From assembly GCF_012911845.1 (NCBI RefSeq), contig NZ_JAAXCU010000046.1:207381-271380 (forward strand): a stretch of 64,000 nt of DNA, read 5' to 3'. This DNA comes from Bacillus sp. RO2. GTDB taxonomy: Bacteria; Bacillota; Bacilli; Bacillales; Bacillaceae_I. Position numbers and translations under genes: made by a program. Below are positions 50,635 to 62,300 of the stretch, piece after piece (the first letter of the stretch is position 1; the number at the start of each line of letters is the position of its first letter). Below the pieces are notes generated by a model. That model was not told the DNA's origin. It ran no database searches and saw nothing but the letters and a program-made list of their open reading frames with translations.

Positions 50635-51832
50635 AAGTGTATAGGGAAGCTAAAAAGATGCCGAGGGTTTTTTGATAAATAGTGTCGTATTGGGACAATG
50701 GAAGTGGGTTAATTCCTTTACCAAGTTCCAAAGTAAAGCCAGGCTTTTTATATTCCTGAATGAACCAATCTTTAAATCCAGCGTGACTGTCGACATAACG
50801 GACGCTTTTATAGGTACTGACCCTTTCAAATTCCTGAGCAATCCTTTCACTTTCCTTAGGTTCCAGCCCTTCATATCCCCAGTAGAACTCTTCTCCTTGG
50901 GTGTGAACAGCAATCACTTTATTAAAGTCTTCGTTATCGGCCAGGTTTGCCATCGCCACTGCTTCAGGCTCAGTCAATGGCAGGTCACCGGGAAAATCTC
51001 GAGGTGAAGGAACTTTCTCTTCTTTTCTAACCTTTTCAATTTTCCAATTGGCAGGGAAATGTTTATTTAAATCTACTCCCCTAATGTTTGCCTTCCACCC
51101 TAAATAATCAGGACGATCAAGATTAATACTTTCCACAAGTTCCTTGTATGGTGTTTCAGTTGGAGGGCCATTTAGTACAAGATCTACTCCATCAGGGTTT
51201 ACCATCGGAACAATAGAAAGCTCTGATTGTTCATATAAAGGTGCACATGAGATTCCTCTTAGTGGGGTAAAGTTTGTTAAACATCTAAGGTAATCATTGA
51301 GTAAATTCATAATTACCGCACTAGTAATCCATTCGTTTGCATGAAAACTGCCATTCCAATGTACTTTATTTTTCCCTTTCCCTAATCGAATGTGATGCAA
51401 TGGTTTTCCCATCACAGATTGTCCAATAGAATTGCATTGAATAAATGGATAAATGTCCTTTAGCTTTTCAATGTCATTTTTTAATGATTCATAATTGTAT
51501 CGCTTTTTAGGATTAACTATGTTTTGTGTCATTCTATGTGGAATGTTCAGAACATCTCCAACTTTTAAACGACCAATGTCTTTATTTTGATTTAATAGCA
51601 GCATACAATCAGGTGCTATATTTAGTTTTTGAGCAATTGTGTGGATGGTCTCCAATTTTTGAATCCTATGATCTCTAGGTACATACCCAGGAATAGCTAT
51701 TTCTTCTCCCGTTTTAAGGGGTTCTGAACCAGATGATATCGTAGGGTTGGAATCGCATATTAAATCTAATGGCAACCCAAATAATTGGCCATAGTACCAT
51801 AAGGAGTCGCCTCTTCTTGCCAAGACCTTCAT
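50633..51832 (-). CDS. yqgT: Gamma-D-glutamyl-L-diamino acid endopeptidase I (YqgT)
   Basis: A 399-aa protein with two N-terminal LysM modules (1-50 and 55-100) and an M14 zinc carboxypeptidase domain. Zinc ligands His and Glu in NGSFHANEW and His in AVHTQGEE; catalytic Glu in GFTLELGKG. Members cut the gamma-D-Glu-diamino-acid bond of peptidoglycan peptides, often in spores or during recycling. No signal peptide. It complements the YkfC activity in the dpp operon. Confidence 0.92.
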   Translation of the reverse strand: MKVLARRGDSLWYYGQLFGLPLDLICDSNPTISSGSEPLKTGEEIAIPGYVPRDHRIQKLETIHTIAQKLNIAPDCMLLLNQNKDIGRLKVGDVLNIPHRMTQNIVNPKKRYNYESLKNDIEKLKDIYPFIQCNSIGQSVMGKPLHHIRLGKGKNKVHWNGSFHANEWITSAVIMNLLNDYLRCLTNFTPLRGISCAPLYEQSELSIVPMVNPDGVDLVLNGPPTETPYKELVESINLDRPDYLGWKANIRGVDLNKHFPANWKIEKVRKEEKVPSPRDFPGDLPLTEPEAVAMANLADNEDFNKVIAVHTQGEEFYWGYEGLEPKESERIAQEFERVSTYKSVRYVDSHAGFKDWFIQEYKKPGFTLELGKGINPLPLSQYDTIYQKTLGIFLASLYT

Positions 51833-51912
51833 TCTAAATCACCGCCCACCATTAGCATTTATACTAATCCATATGGTGAATGGCTAAAATTTAGAACGAT
51901 ATGGAGATGTAT

Positions 51913-51953
51913 AAAAAAAACACCGATAGCATTGAACCTGCTTTCGGTGTTTT
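51913..51953 (-). terminator. ltaS-type gene terminator
   Basis: AACACCGAAAGC / GCTATCGGTGTT stem (one mismatch), then TTTTTTT on the minus strand. Confidence 0.8.
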
Positions 51954-51957
51954 GACT

Positions 51958-53853
51958 TTATTCTTCCAATTTGCTATCGTCCATTTGAATGGATGTTCCG
52001 TCATAGAAACGAAGCAAATCTCCGTATACAATTTCATCGGAATATTGAAGCTCTTTTTTCGCTTTTTCCATGTAAGGCTCACATGCTGATTGGTCTGTCT
52101 CTTCTTCCGTTTCCTTATCATAGCAAGCGTTTTTTGCATATACCACTTTGTCTGTTACAAAGCTACCGTCACGGAAAACTACAAAATCATTTCTGTCTTC
52201 GGAGAAAAGATCTGCACCGAATTGAATATCATTTTTCGTTTCCATTCCAAGTAAGTGTTTGATAGTAGGCTTAAGGTCAATCTGTCCACCAACTGTATCA
52301 AATTCTTTCGGATTTTTATCCGTTACACCTGGAATGTGTACGAACATTGGCACACGCTGTAATTGAGCATTTTCAAAAGGAGTGATCTCTTTTCCTAAAT
52401 ACTGGCTCATTGCTTCGTTATGGTTTTCAGAGATACCATAATGATCTCCGTACAGAATAATGATGGAATCTTCATAAAGACCTGATTTCTTTAACTCATC
52501 AAAAAGGACTTTAATTGATTCATCACTATATCTTACTGTAGGGAAATAACGGTTCAAAGTACGACTGTTAGAATCGAATTCATCTACAAATTTATCTTCT
52601 TCATCCAAGACGAATGGGAAGTGATTGGTTAACGTAATAAATTTTGCATAGAAAGGTTTTTCTAGGTCCTGCATGTATGGGATGGATTGTTGAAAAAACT
52701 CAATATCCTTCAAACCCCAACCTACAGAGTTTTCTTCGTTTACATCATAACTTTCAATATCGAAGAATTGGTCATATCCAAGTGACTTATACATTACATC
52801 TCGATTCCAGAAACTTTTGTTGTTTGCATGGAAAGTAACCGGTGTATAACCTTCTTCTTTAATTACGTTAGGTGTTGCTGTATGGAAATCATTAGTTCCA
52901 TGAGTGAAGAACACGGCACCGCGTCCTACAGGGTATAAGGAATTATCTAATAAAAATTCAGAGTCAGATGTTTTCCCTTGACCTGTTTGATGAAAGAAGT
53001 TATTAAAGTAATAACTTTGGTCTTTTAATTCATTTAGGAACGGAGTGATCGGCTCACCGTTGATTTCCTTATCAATCACAAAGGATTGCATGGATTCTAA
53101 TTTTACCACTATGACATTCTTGCCTTTTGCAATACCATAAAGGTCGTCATTTGGTGCTTTATAGCTAGCATTAATATAGTTTTGAATTTCAGCAAGTTCG
53201 CTTCCATCCGCCATCGCACGTTGTGCACGAGTTTTGGACTGGATGACTGCATCATACACATGATAGTTGTACGTACCCAAGTTTTTCACAAGGATTTCAC
53301 GATCAAATGTACGAGTCAATAATTGAGGTCTTTCTGTTTCAGCCAAACCTAGGTTGAAGAGAAAAATACCTACAATGGATAAGAAGTACATCTTGCGAAC
53401 TTTCGGCCTCCACGTGCTCATGCTTACAAATGATGGAGTCCACTTTGCAATGGCAATCAGAATAATTACATCGATGAACATTAGTAAGTCAACAGGTGTC
53501 ATTAGTTCCGTAATACTACCGCCTAGATCACTCATGTTACCTGATTGGAAAAGTAACGGAATGGTGATGAAATCATTAAAGAAACGGTAATAGACTGCAT
53601 TTGCATAAAGTACAAACGAAACGATAAAACTTGTAATAATTAGGTATCGCTTCATTCCCTTTTCTTTAAAGAAGAGGGCAAAACCGGCAATAAGCAGGAT
53701 AAAGCTTAATGGGTTAATAAATAGAATAAATTCTTGTTTTAGGGATTCAATTGTAATGTTAAAACTTGTTTTATATACGATATATGTTTTTATCCAGAGC
53801 AGGACAACTGCAATTAGGATAAAAGGCACTTTGGATTTAAAAGCTTGCTTCAT
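51958..53853 (-). CDS. yqgS: Lipoteichoic acid synthase family protein YqgS
   Basis: A 631-aa LtaS-type enzyme that polymerises glycerol phosphate from phosphatidylglycerol. Five N-terminal membrane helices (within 10-170), then an extracellular sulfatase-fold domain with metal/catalytic residues: Glu253 in VKLESMQ, Thr295 in [10 protein letters not shown], and Asp-His in LYGDHYG. A post-TM linker with RAQRA-type residues precedes the domain, the site of signal-peptidase release in LtaS. Strong AAGGAGG site. An ECF-consensus promoter lies 234 nt upstream. Confidence 0.92.
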   Translation of the reverse strand: MKQAFKSKVPFILIAVVLLWIKTYIVYKTSFNITIESLKQEFILFINPLSFILLIAGFALFFKEKGMKRYLIITSFIVSFVLYANAVYYRFFNDFITIPLLFQSGNMSDLGGSITELMTPVDLLMFIDVIILIAIAKWTPSFVSMSTWRPKVRKMYFLSIVGIFLFNLGLAETERPQLLTRTFDREILVKNLGTYNYHVYDAVIQSKTRAQRAMADGSELAEIQNYINASYKAPNDDLYGIAKGKNVIVVKLESMQSFVIDKEINGEPITPFLNELKDQSYYFNNFFHQTGQGKTSDSEFLLDNSLYPVGRGAVFFTHGTNDFHTATPNVIKEEGYTPVTFHANNKSFWNRDVMYKSLGYDQFFDIESYDVNEENSVGWGLKDIEFFQQSIPYMQDLEKPFYAKFITLTNHFPFVLDEEDKFVDEFDSNSRTLNRYFPTVRYSDESIKVLFDELKKSGLYEDSIIILYGDHYGISENHNEAMSQYLGKEITPFENAQLQRVPMFVHIPGVTDKNPKEFDTVGGQIDLKPTIKHLLGMETKNDIQFGADLFSEDRNDFVVFRDGSFVTDKVVYAKNACYDKETEEETDQSACEPYMEKAKKELQYSDEIVYGDLLRFYDGTSIQMDDSKLEE

Positions 53854-54086
53854 CTTTTTTTACCTCCTTATAGCAAAGACAGGGAAGCTCTTTATTAGTT
53901 TCGGTATTTATTATTATTGTTTAAAAAACATTTTAGATGTATCCATGACCAACTTTTCATCACTCAAAAAATTTGGCTACGACATATCTTAAAACTTTTT
54001 TTACAAAAAATCAATGGATAATTAATACTGTATTTATATTGAAGAGCTAGAATAATAGTCTTGGCGTTGTTTGCGACTATATATAA

Positions 54087-54114
54087 TAGACGCGGTACAA
54101 GCCTAAAAGTTTCA
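54087..54114 (-). promoter_or_regulatory. ECF (sigmaM-type) promoter of yqgS
   Basis: TGAAAC (54109-54114), 16-nt spacer, CGTCTA (54087-54092) on the minus strand, an exact match to the cell-envelope-stress ECF consensus. It gives a leader of about 225 nt. The remainder of the 395-nt gap shows no gene. Confidence 0.75.
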
Positions 54115-54147
54115 AAAAATAAAGATGTTTTTTTATTCAAAATAGTC

Positions 54148-54180
54148 AAAAAATGGAGACTTCTATTAAGAAGCCTCCAT
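54148..54180 (-). terminator. yqgQ-glcK terminator
   Basis: TGGAG-CTTC / GAAG-CTCCA stem (one G-U), then TTTTTTG on the minus strand. Confidence 0.78.
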
Positions 54181-54248
54181 TACGCGCTATTCTCGCTTCC
54201 TTCTATCTTTTTTACCCAAGAGAAAGAAAGAATAAACTACACACTTTT

Positions 54249-55208
54249 TTACAATTTTGTTTTTGCAAGGTAAGCCGCTCCGATTACCCCAGCATCGTTT
54301 CCTAGGGTTGCTTCAGCAATTTTCACGCCAACCTTGGTTCTTGGAAATAAGTATTTTACAAAATGATGACGAACAGGATCTAATAATTTATCTCCTGCTT
54401 TTGATACTCCCCCACCAATAACGATTTTCTCCGGGTTCATGGCGTTTGCCAAATTTGCAAGAGCCAGTCCTAGATAAGAGGAGACTTTATCGACAACGTA
54501 TTGTGAAATCTCTTCTTTAGCATCCGCCTGTTCAAATATTAACTTTGCTGTTAATCCTTCTTGTTGTGCTAACTCTTCCAGCTTACTTCCTGGATTTTCT
54601 TCCATCGCTTCTTTAGCAAGACGAACTATACCAGTTGCAGATGCAATCGTTTCCAGACACCCTGTTTTTCCACAGTTGCAAGGTGCTCCACCTTCTGGGA
54701 TCACTGTAATATGACCAATTTCTCCGCCGGCTCCGTTTATGCCATGTACAATTTCTCCATTGGTAATGATACCGCCTCCAACTCCCGTTCCGAGGGTAAC
54801 ACAAATGAGATCCTTAGATCCTTCACCGGCACCTTTCCACATCTCCCCGATTGCAGCAAGGTTCGCGTCATTATCTACTACTACAGGCAATCCCGTTTCT
54901 ACTTCCAAGAGATCTTTAAGCGGGTAGTTTTCCCAACCTAAGTTAACTGCTTCGTATATTAAACCAGTTGCCATATTGACTGGACCTGGCGCACCCATTC
55001 CAAGTGATTTTAATTTTGATTTTGATTCACCAAGTTCCTCTAATTTACTATCTATAGCCTTTGCTATATCTGTTGTAATATTTTTTCCTTTTTCACTTAT
55101 ATCCGTTACAATCTCCCATTTGTGAGCGATTTCACCGTATTGTGTAATAAACGCCATCTTTATCGTTGTGCCACCTAAGTCGACACCTACTAGCCATTTG
55201 TTTTCCAT
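54249..55208 (-). CDS. glcK: Glucokinase (ROK family)
   Basis: A 319-aa ROK kinase phosphorylating glucose with ATP. N-terminal [11 protein letters not shown] phosphate loop, catalytic Asp in [22 protein letters not shown], and the ROK zinc site HIT...[10 protein letters not shown]. The ATG at 55208 is chosen, with AAGGTGA upstream; the GTG at 55217 overlaps that site. Cotranscribed with yqgQ 16 nt upstream, as in B. subtilis. Confidence 0.95.
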   Translation of the reverse strand: MENKWLVGVDLGGTTIKMAFITQYGEIAHKWEIVTDISEKGKNITTDIAKAIDSKLEELGESKSKLKSLGMGAPGPVNMATGLIYEAVNLGWENYPLKDLLEVETGLPVVVDNDANLAAIGEMWKGAGEGSKDLICVTLGTGVGGGIITNGEIVHGINGAGGEIGHITVIPEGGAPCNCGKTGCLETIASATGIVRLAKEAMEENPGSKLEELAQQEGLTAKLIFEQADAKEEISQYVVDKVSSYLGLALANLANAMNPEKIVIGGGVSKAGDKLLDPVRHHFVKYLFPRTKVGVKIAEATLGNDAGVIGAAYLAKTKL

Positions 55209-55224
55209 TTGTTTCACCTTTTCT

Positions 55225-55416
55225 TTATCTTAATTTGGATAATTCTTGTCGCAGGATAATCATGGCGGATTGGAACACACTTGCGTCCAATACTCCTGAG
55301 CGATAGAGCTCCCTTATTTCATCTTCCATCAGCTCTAGATCTGCTATTTTGTCGCCTGTATAAATAAAGGCTCCATAGCTTTTTAAGAGTTGTCTTATGT
55401 CTAACATTGTTTTCAT
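55225..55416 (-). CDS. yqgQ: YqgQ family protein
   Basis: A 63-aa helical protein ([35 protein letters not shown]) of the YqgQ/DUF910 family, always upstream of glcK. It resembles a small three-helix nucleic-acid-binding-like domain; function unknown. AGGTGA precedes the ATG. Confidence 0.9.
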   Translation of the reverse strand: MKTMLDIRQLLKSYGAFIYTGDKIADLELMEDEIRELYRSGVLDASVFQSAMIILRQELSKLR

Positions 55417-55466
55417 GACTTCACCTTTTCTGCTTTACTAGTTGAAAGGGTTTACGCTCCATTTTT

Positions 55467-55494
55467 AGTATAAAGGATTCACTTGTGGCGTCAA
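55467..55494 (-). promoter_or_regulatory. Promoter of yqgQ-glcK
   Basis: -35 TTGACG (55489-55494), 16-nt spacer, -10 TATACT (55467-55472) on the minus strand. Confidence 0.65.
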
Positions 55495-55554
55495 GCAAGA
55501 AAACGTAAGAAAAACCGAGAAAACCATGCCAGTCCTTTTAATTCTGAAAAGCTT

Positions 55555-55925
55555 AAGTTGGATGGTTAACCTCCGCTGTTCCTTTCCGCAATTGGCTTCG
55601 CTTTCCGCGGGACGGTGCTTGAGCCTCCTCACTTCGTTGCGGGGTCTCAACCAACCGTTTCTCCCCCGCTGGAGTCTTCGCCATTTGCTCCAATCCTCAG
55701 CTAGGAATCACATAAAGGTTAATGATGTTATTTTAATACTTAAACAATTTCTTTATTTGAATGAAGTAACTTTGATGATTGAAGTGGAAGGCGCGTAGAC
55801 GCCCGCGGGAGGAAGGGACAGGTGAGACCCCTGAATGCGAAGCCTGAGGACGCTCACGGGCTGCCCGCAGGCAAGCGAAGCGCCTGGAACGGAAATCAAC
55901 CTTTTATATGCTTTCTTAATCTTCA
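55555..55925. repeat. Composite of core and second-type repeats
   Basis: 55565-55706 is a core-type hairpin repeat (CCGCTGTTCCTTTCCGC ... CCAATCCTCAGC). 55785-55905 is the second type (GCGGGAGGAAGGGACAGG ... CAAGCGAAGCGCCTGG ... AATCAACC) followed by TTTTATATGCTTTCTTAATC. Together with the spacer it fills most of the 560-nt gap between yqgQ and the SpoVAF-like gene. Confidence 0.8.
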
Positions 55926-55962
55926 TAAAAAAACGGATGGGTTGAGGACCATCCGTTTTTCT
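55926..55962 (-). terminator. Terminator of the SpoVAF-like gene
   Basis: AAAAACGGATGG / CCATCCGTTTTT stem with T tracts on both sides. Confidence 0.82.
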
Positions 55963-55976
55963 TTATTAAATTCTTT

Positions 55977-57440
55977 TTATCGATCCGGATCTTCCGAGTG
56001 TAGGATTGTCGGCCTTCTGTTTTTCAACGGAATCGGTGATCGTATTATAACATCACGGAAACCTCTGTAATTGAATGGGATAAATGGCCATAGGTAAGGA
56101 ACGTTGTAAGAGTTCATCATCATCAGGAATAGAATGAGAATGACAAGTCCTATCATAAAGCCAATTACTCCAAACATGTAAGTCAATAAAAGGAGCACAA
56201 TCCTAAATAATCTGTTTGCCAAGCTAAGTTCATAACTCGGAGTTGAAAATGTTCCAATAGCAGCAATAGCCAGATACAAAATTATTTCTGGTACAAAAAG
56301 ACCTACTTTTACTGCAACATCTCCAATGAGAATTGCCGCTACTAATCCAAGGGCGGTACCTAAAGAAGTTGGCGTATGAATGGCTGCCATTCTGAGCATG
56401 TCCATCCCGATTTCTATAATAAGTATTTGGGCGATTAAAGGAACTTCACCCGTTTCAGTCGGCCCGATATAAGATAGTTGTTCAGGCAGTAACTGTGTAT
56501 TCGTTGCTAGCAAGTACCATAAAGGTAGAATAAATATAGACGCCCAGACTGCAAGGAATCTAACCAGCCTTAAGTACGCCCCAACAACCGGTTTGTTTCT
56601 GTACTCTTCAGCATGTTGCAGATGATGCCAAAAAGTAGCCGGTGTTATGATGACACTTGGAGAACCATCTACTATGACTAGTACATGTCCTTCATATAAA
56701 TGCGCCGCTGCTGTATCTGGCCTTTCTGTGTATCTGACTGTAGGATAAGGATTCCAGTGTCTTCCTCCTACAAATTCCTCCAGTGTCTTTTCAGCCATTG
56801 GCAGACCATCTGTGTCAATGTTGTTTAATGAATCTTTAATTTTTTCTACCAGATCGGGATCTGCCAGTTCATCCATATAACAGATACTTATATCAGTCTT
56901 TGATCTTCTTCCTACCTGCAAATATTCCATTCTGAGTGAACTGTCTCTTATCCTTCTACGGATTAATGCGCAGTTGAATATCATTGTCTCAACGAATCCA
57001 TCCCTGGAACCGCGAACCACTCTTTCCATGTCTGGTTCTTCCGGACCTCTAACTGGATACGTTCTTGAGTCAATAATGATCGCTTCCTCTAGTCCTTCTA
57101 CAATGATGACAGTTGGACCTGCAAGGACCTGATCTACAACTGTTTCCAAATCGTCTGTTTTACCAATTTCGACATAAGGTATGTAGGTCTTTAATAACTT
57201 GTCCAGAGGTTTTTCATTAAGATCTTCTGGCAATAGGTCGGATAGAAATTTCATTAAAAAGAGCATGATATCATCTTTACCGAAACCGTCCACTAAGAAC
57301 ATTCCTATTTTTCTGCCCGCATAATGGAGGTCTAGAAAGATTAAATCAAAACTTTTATCAACAGCCATTCTTTCTTTTAAATATCCAACATCTTCATCGA
57401 AGTTTCCCGACATTTTTCTCGTTGGTTTATGCCAAGTCAA
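55977..57440 (-). CDS. SpoVAF-like spore germination protein (GerA family)
   Basis: A 487-aa GerA/SpoVAF-type protein. A soluble N-terminal half (VVRGSRDGFVETMIFNCALIRRRIRDSSLRMEYLQVGRRSKTDISICYM, the family hallmark) is followed by five or so membrane segments (290-460). This family forms germination receptors and channels in the inner spore membrane. SpoVAF normally lies in the spoVA operon; here the gene stands alone beside yqgP. TTG start 8 nt after AGGAGG. Confidence 0.85.
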   Translation of the reverse strand: MTWHKPTRKMSGNFDEDVGYLKERMAVDKSFDLIFLDLHYAGRKIGMFLVDGFGKDDIMLFLMKFLSDLLPEDLNEKPLDKLLKTYIPYVEIGKTDDLETVVDQVLAGPTVIIVEGLEEAIIIDSRTYPVRGPEEPDMERVVRGSRDGFVETMIFNCALIRRRIRDSSLRMEYLQVGRRSKTDISICYMDELADPDLVEKIKDSLNNIDTDGLPMAEKTLEEFVGGRHWNPYPTVRYTERPDTAAAHLYEGHVLVIVDGSPSVIITPATFWHHLQHAEEYRNKPVVGAYLRLVRFLAVWASIFILPLWYLLATNTQLLPEQLSYIGPTETGEVPLIAQILIIEIGMDMLRMAAIHTPTSLGTALGLVAAILIGDVAVKVGLFVPEIILYLAIAAIGTFSTPSYELSLANRLFRIVLLLLTYMFGVIGFMIGLVILILFLMMMNSYNVPYLWPFIPFNYRGFRDVIIRSPIPLKNRRPTILHSEDPDR

Positions 57441-57534
57441 AATGATTTCCTCCTAATTCTTCATATATTAGGTTTGAAGTACTTATCATCTTTTCATTTT
57501 CTGCTAATCCCAAAGAAATAATACAAGATTGCAC

Positions 57535-57588
57535 AAAAAAACAGCAGGGAACTCCCATCTCAATGGAATGGTAGTCCTTGCTGTTTTT
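57535..57588 (-). terminator. yqgP terminator
   Basis: AACAGCAAGGACT / AGTTCCCTGCTGTT stem, then TTTTTTT on the minus strand. Confidence 0.78.
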
Positions 57589-57598
57589 TATAAGAAAT

Positions 57599-59116
57599 TT
57601 ATTCTTCTATTAACCCATCTATTTCTGTGCGAAGGCTATTGTATGCTTCCACGGTAGAATCAAGTTCGATTGCTTTATTAATAGAACTTGATGCCTTTTC
57701 AGCGTCATCCAGCTCCAAATAAACTAATGCTAAATTATAATGCGCTTCATGAAAACTAGGCTGTAGAGTAGTAAGTCTTTCTAATCGATTCTTCGCGTTC
57801 TCTATTTTTCCTTCTTGAATATCTATGTAGGAAAGATAGAAAAGGACCTCAGGGAATTCCTCCTCCCTTTCCTCTAAATCAATAAGCAGATTATATGCTT
57901 CTTCATATTCTTCTTGTTGAATGAATGTTTCTGCCTGTTTAATGAGAGCAGTTGGATTTTCGGCATTGTACCCTTTTTGTAAGAGAAAGAAAGTTAAAAC
58001 AGAAACTAATGCTAAACCAAAAATTCTCTGGATAAATTTTTTATGATTCGGTAAATGCACTATAGCTGATGCTAAAAAGCCACCAATCAACCCGCCAATA
58101 TGACCTGCATTATCGATACCTGGAATGGTGAATCCGATCGCTAGATTTATTCCTATTAATACGAGAATGTTCGTACCCATTGTCCGGAAAAATAACTTAG
58201 GGTGGGTTATCCCAACAAACAAGAGCGCACCGAAGCAACCAAAAATTGCACCGGAGGCACCTGCAGATAACGATGAAGTAAAAACAAAACTAGCTAAAGA
58301 ACCAGCAAATCCAGCAAACAAATAAATGACTAGAAAGCGAACGTTCCCATATATTCTTTCTACCGCAGTGCCTAGGTAAAATATCGCCATTGTGTTTAGC
58401 AATAGATGAAGTACCCCAATATGGAGAATAATAGGTGTAAAGAAACGCCACCATTCCCCTTCCAGAATGGCTGGGTTATATTTTGCACCATACTTAACCA
58501 ATGTCTCAGGATTCTGGCTTCCTCCGTTTGTTTCCAGTAGATAAAACATTACTAGGTGTAAAAAGATAAAAAAGTAGGTGAAAAGGGGTTTTCCATGTTG
58601 AAACAAAGACCTTTCCTTTTTATCTCTTTGTGAGGATGCGTTTAGAACACTTTGCTTGAGATGATATAGTCCAAGATCATCTAGTGCGTCCTGTTCCTTT
58701 ATGGTTACCTCATCCCCAGTTACATGAGAAATCCTATTTAACGCTTTTTGTGTATTGCCTTCATGCAACACGATAGAATGAAGTTCCGTTTTTTCACTTA
58801 CAAAAGGTTCTTCCACCCTGAACTCCCAATCATCGACAGGAGGGTATGAAGATACATATATATTGAATGCATGTAAACGACGCTTTCGCAGTTGCTGCTT
58901 GAAATTAACAACGTGTCTGGATGCATTTTCAATATCACGTTGAAGCCACGTGCTCCAATCTAGATCATGTCGATAGATTCTAATAATTGGTGCTTTTTTA
59001 TGGGTAAGGTTTTCTAACCAAAGTTCGTTTTGATCTGGAGAGATATGTAAAATTCGATATTCTTTCATTACAACAAAATGTTGAATGATCTGCCAAAATA
59101 AGATATCTTGTTTCAA
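57599..59116 (-). CDS. yqgP: Rhomboid intramembrane protease YqgP (GluP)
   Basis: A 505-aa rhomboid. An N-terminal cytosolic domain (1-170), six or more membrane helices (about 175-375), catalytic Ser in AGASGAIFG (about 289) with its partner His in NAGHIGGLIGG, and a C-terminal TPR tail (about 385-505). B. subtilis YqgP cleaves magnesium transporter MgtE under metal stress, with FtsH. TTG start after GGAGGCGGG. Membrane protein quality control is the likely role. Confidence 0.93.
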   Translation of the reverse strand: MKQDILFWQIIQHFVVMKEYRILHISPDQNELWLENLTHKKAPIIRIYRHDLDWSTWLQRDIENASRHVVNFKQQLRKRRLHAFNIYVSSYPPVDDWEFRVEEPFVSEKTELHSIVLHEGNTQKALNRISHVTGDEVTIKEQDALDDLGLYHLKQSVLNASSQRDKKERSLFQHGKPLFTYFFIFLHLVMFYLLETNGGSQNPETLVKYGAKYNPAILEGEWWRFFTPIILHIGVLHLLLNTMAIFYLGTAVERIYGNVRFLVIYLFAGFAGSLASFVFTSSLSAGASGAIFGCFGALLFVGITHPKLFFRTMGTNILVLIGINLAIGFTIPGIDNAGHIGGLIGGFLASAIVHLPNHKKFIQRIFGLALVSVLTFFLLQKGYNAENPTALIKQAETFIQQEEYEEAYNLLIDLEEREEEFPEVLFYLSYIDIQEGKIENAKNRLERLTTLQPSFHEAHYNLALVYLELDDAEKASSSINKAIELDSTVEAYNSLRTEIDGLIEE

Positions 59117-59213
59117 TTGCCCGCCTCCTCGTTCCCTTTATTTTAAATGGTTCAAGGAGAAAAGTAAAAATATAACGGTACAACAGTCGTTCTAGAAGCT
59201 GTTATCAAGAAGT

Positions 59214-60932
59214 TTAATTATTGATTTCAAACCTTGCAGCAATAACAGAAAGTGATTTAGACAGGGCATTCAATTTCTTGCCTATTTCATTTGTGTACTC
59301 CATCTGTTCGACCTGATTCTCACTTGCTGATAGCATTTCCTCTGAACTTGCTGAGGTTTCTTGCGACACAGAGAGTAAACTGTCAGCTGCAAACTCTAAA
59401 TTAGGTAAAAACTCTTTCCAACCCTTCAAGTCTCCATTAATGACAGTTAGATTCTCACTCACTTCTTCCATTTCAGACATGAGCTCATCAAATGTAACTT
59501 TTGAAAGGTTTGCCATGTGTAAGTTATCTTTAATTTTCACATGCATGTTTTCAAATTCATTTACAGCTTTAGCTGTTACATTTTCCATATGCCCAATGGA
59601 ATTTGTGATTTCCTCGGCGGCAGAAGTTGATTGTTCTGCTAGATTTCTTACTTCGTTAGCTACAACAGCAAATCCTTTCCCTGCATCTCCTGCTCGGGCA
59701 GCTTCAATGGTTGCATTCAGTGCCAATAGCTTTGTTTGTTCCGCCATCCCTTTAATTAACCCCACTAATCCTGTAATAGAAACTGAATAATCTTTTACAT
59801 TTTTCACGGTGTTGGACAATTCTTCAAAATCCTGTTCAAATTTGATAATAGTTGTGATAAGTGTATTCATGTGTTTTTTCCCTATCTCGGCAGAGTCATC
59901 CATTCGATTCGAACTAGAAAAAACATGTGACATATTTTTTTGCATTTCTCCTATAAGGTCCTTCATTTCTTTAATCGATTCAACGCTGGTCTCAGAACTA
60001 GAAGCAGTTTGCATAGCCCCTTCTTTTACCATATTGATGGAACTTATCAATTGATGTGTGGAAACCATGGAATCCTCTGATGAAAGTCCAAGGTGGTTAC
60101 CTGTCTCTTCTAATTCTTTCGTCGTTTGCTTGATCTCTCTTAATACTTGTGTCATGTTATGAATCATGGAATTATAGCTCTTGTTTAGAGACACAATTTC
60201 AGGAATCGATGTCTTAATGTTTTTAGCTGGCCGAAGATTCCCTTCTCTTCCTTCTCTCATTGCTTCCCGAAGAACAGATAATGGCTTTGTTAAAGTTCGA
60301 ACAAAAATAATTGTAATGCAAGTGAAAATCACGATACTACCAATGATGACCATAAGTGTGAAAATACCCATATCATGGACAGGACTTAAATAAGAACTAG
60401 TTGGAATAATCAAACCATAAATTCCATCCAGCTCCTTCATTTCCCTAAATGAGATAGTATATTCCACCCCATTAATGCTTTCCTTAATAATGCCATTTTT
60501 ACTGTTGACCATTGCATCCACCATGGAATCTGTCATTTTAGGAAGATTACCTTCGCTTACCTTGAATGGCTGTGTCTCGTTATTGGTTATGTAAAAGAAC
60601 TCCGAAAAGATTCCATCCTCTTTCAATGTATCCCTTTGAGAGCGTATATTCACCTCCAACTGCTGCATAAAATATGCATCATCACTTATGTATGTAAACT
60701 TTAAGTTTTCTGCAATGTAACCCATAAGCTCTACTTCTCTAACAAGACGGTTTTCTATACTATTGACGGTCATTTCTTTTGATTTGATATAAGAAACCAG
60801 CCCGACTGCCGATATAGACGCCAACATCAATGTTATAAAGAGTAGGAATAGTCTAGTTCCTAAATTTATTTTTCCGATGTAATGTTGAAATTTCTCGTCC
60901 ATTCTCTTTTTATATTTTACTAGTTGTTTCAT
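59214..60932 (-). CDS. Methyl-accepting chemotaxis protein
   Basis: A 572-aa chemoreceptor. First membrane helix about 28-48, an extracellular sensor (50-185), a second helix about 192-212, a HAMP-like linker, then the long signalling coiled coil. The hairpin tip is [35 protein letters not shown], split here between two stretches; it docks CheA and CheW. No chemotaxis kinase lies nearby. The ligand is unknown. GGGGGAT precedes the ATG. Confidence 0.92.
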   Translation of the reverse strand: MKQLVKYKKRMDEKFQHYIGKINLGTRLFLLFITLMLASISAVGLVSYIKSKEMTVNSIENRLVREVELMGYIAENLKFTYISDDAYFMQQLEVNIRSQRDTLKEDGIFSEFFYITNNETQPFKVSEGNLPKMTDSMVDAMVNSKNGIIKESINGVEYTISFREMKELDGIYGLIIPTSSYLSPVHDMGIFTLMVIIGSIVIFTCITIIFVRTLTKPLSVLREAMREGREGNLRPAKNIKTSIPEIVSLNKSYNSMIHNMTQVLREIKQTTKELEETGNHLGLSSEDSMVSTHQLISSINMVKEGAMQTASSSETSVESIKEMKDLIGEMQKNMSHVFSSSNRMDDSAEIGKKHMNTLITTIIKFEQDFEELSNTVKNVKDYSVSITGLVGLIKGMAEQTKLLALNATIEAARAGDAGKGFAVVANEVRNLAEQSTSAAEEITNSIGHMENVTAKAVNEFENMHVKIKDNLHMANLSKVTFDELMSEMEEVSENLTVINGDLKGWKEFLPNLEFAADSLLSVSQETSASSEEMLSASENQVEQMEYTNEIGKKLNALSKSLSVIAARFEINN

Positions 60933-61026
60933 CCAGTTGATCCCCCTGTAACTCCTATTCGCCTAACAGAATAAATTATAGAGGAAGAATATTAATGCAA
61001 TGTTAATTTTATGTAATTTTAAAAAC

Positions 61027-61058
61027 AAAAGAAAAACCACCAGCAACTACTGGCAGTT
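61027..61058 (-). terminator. Weak terminator after yqgO
   Basis: Short GCCAG / CTGGT stem followed by GGTTTTTCTTTTG on the minus strand. Confidence 0.5.
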
Positions 61059-61237
61059 TATCCTCGAAATACGGTTTGTAAAAATCGTTCGCGTACAAAT
61101 GGAATGTCCATTCCGAATGCTACAACAAATCTTCTGATGCTAGCGATTCCCAAAATATAATTTAGGATTTTATAACGACTTTGGTAAATGGCATATGTAC
61201 CCACGCCTATTAGAAAAATTCTTAGTAAGAATCCCAT
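61058..61237 (-). CDS. yqgO: YqgO-like small membrane protein
   Basis: A 59-aa protein with one clear membrane helix near the N terminus (GFLLRIFLIGVGTYAIYQ) and a possible second (KILNYILGIASIRRFVVAF). Orthology with YqgO rests on size and position between yqgP and yqgN, so the symbol is tentative. The ATG at 61237 lies 6 nt after GGAGGG. Function unknown. Confidence 0.65.
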   Translation of the reverse strand: MGFLLRIFLIGVGTYAIYQSRYKILNYILGIASIRRFVVAFGMDIPFVRERFLQTVFRG

Positions 61238-61270
61238 TGTCATCCCTCCTATCTATATCTTGCTTAAAAA

Positions 61271-61301
61271 TGAAAAAAACATGCCCAAGAATAGACATGT
61301 T

Positions 61302-61302
<1 letters not shown>
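61271..61302 (-). terminator. ldh terminator
   Basis: AAACATG / CATGTTT hairpin, then TTTTTCATTTTT on the minus strand. Confidence 0.7.
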
Positions 61303-62264
<962 letters not shown>

Positions 62265-62284
62265 CTAGGTTACGTTTCAAATAT

Positions 62285-62293
62285 ATTATACCA
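62285..62293 (-). promoter_or_regulatory. Extended -10 promoter of ldh
   Basis: TGGTATAAT on the minus strand, a TGn-extended -10 about 40 nt upstream of the start. No clear -35, but the Rex-like site overlaps its place. Confidence 0.6.
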
Positions 62294-62300
62294 AAAAAGA

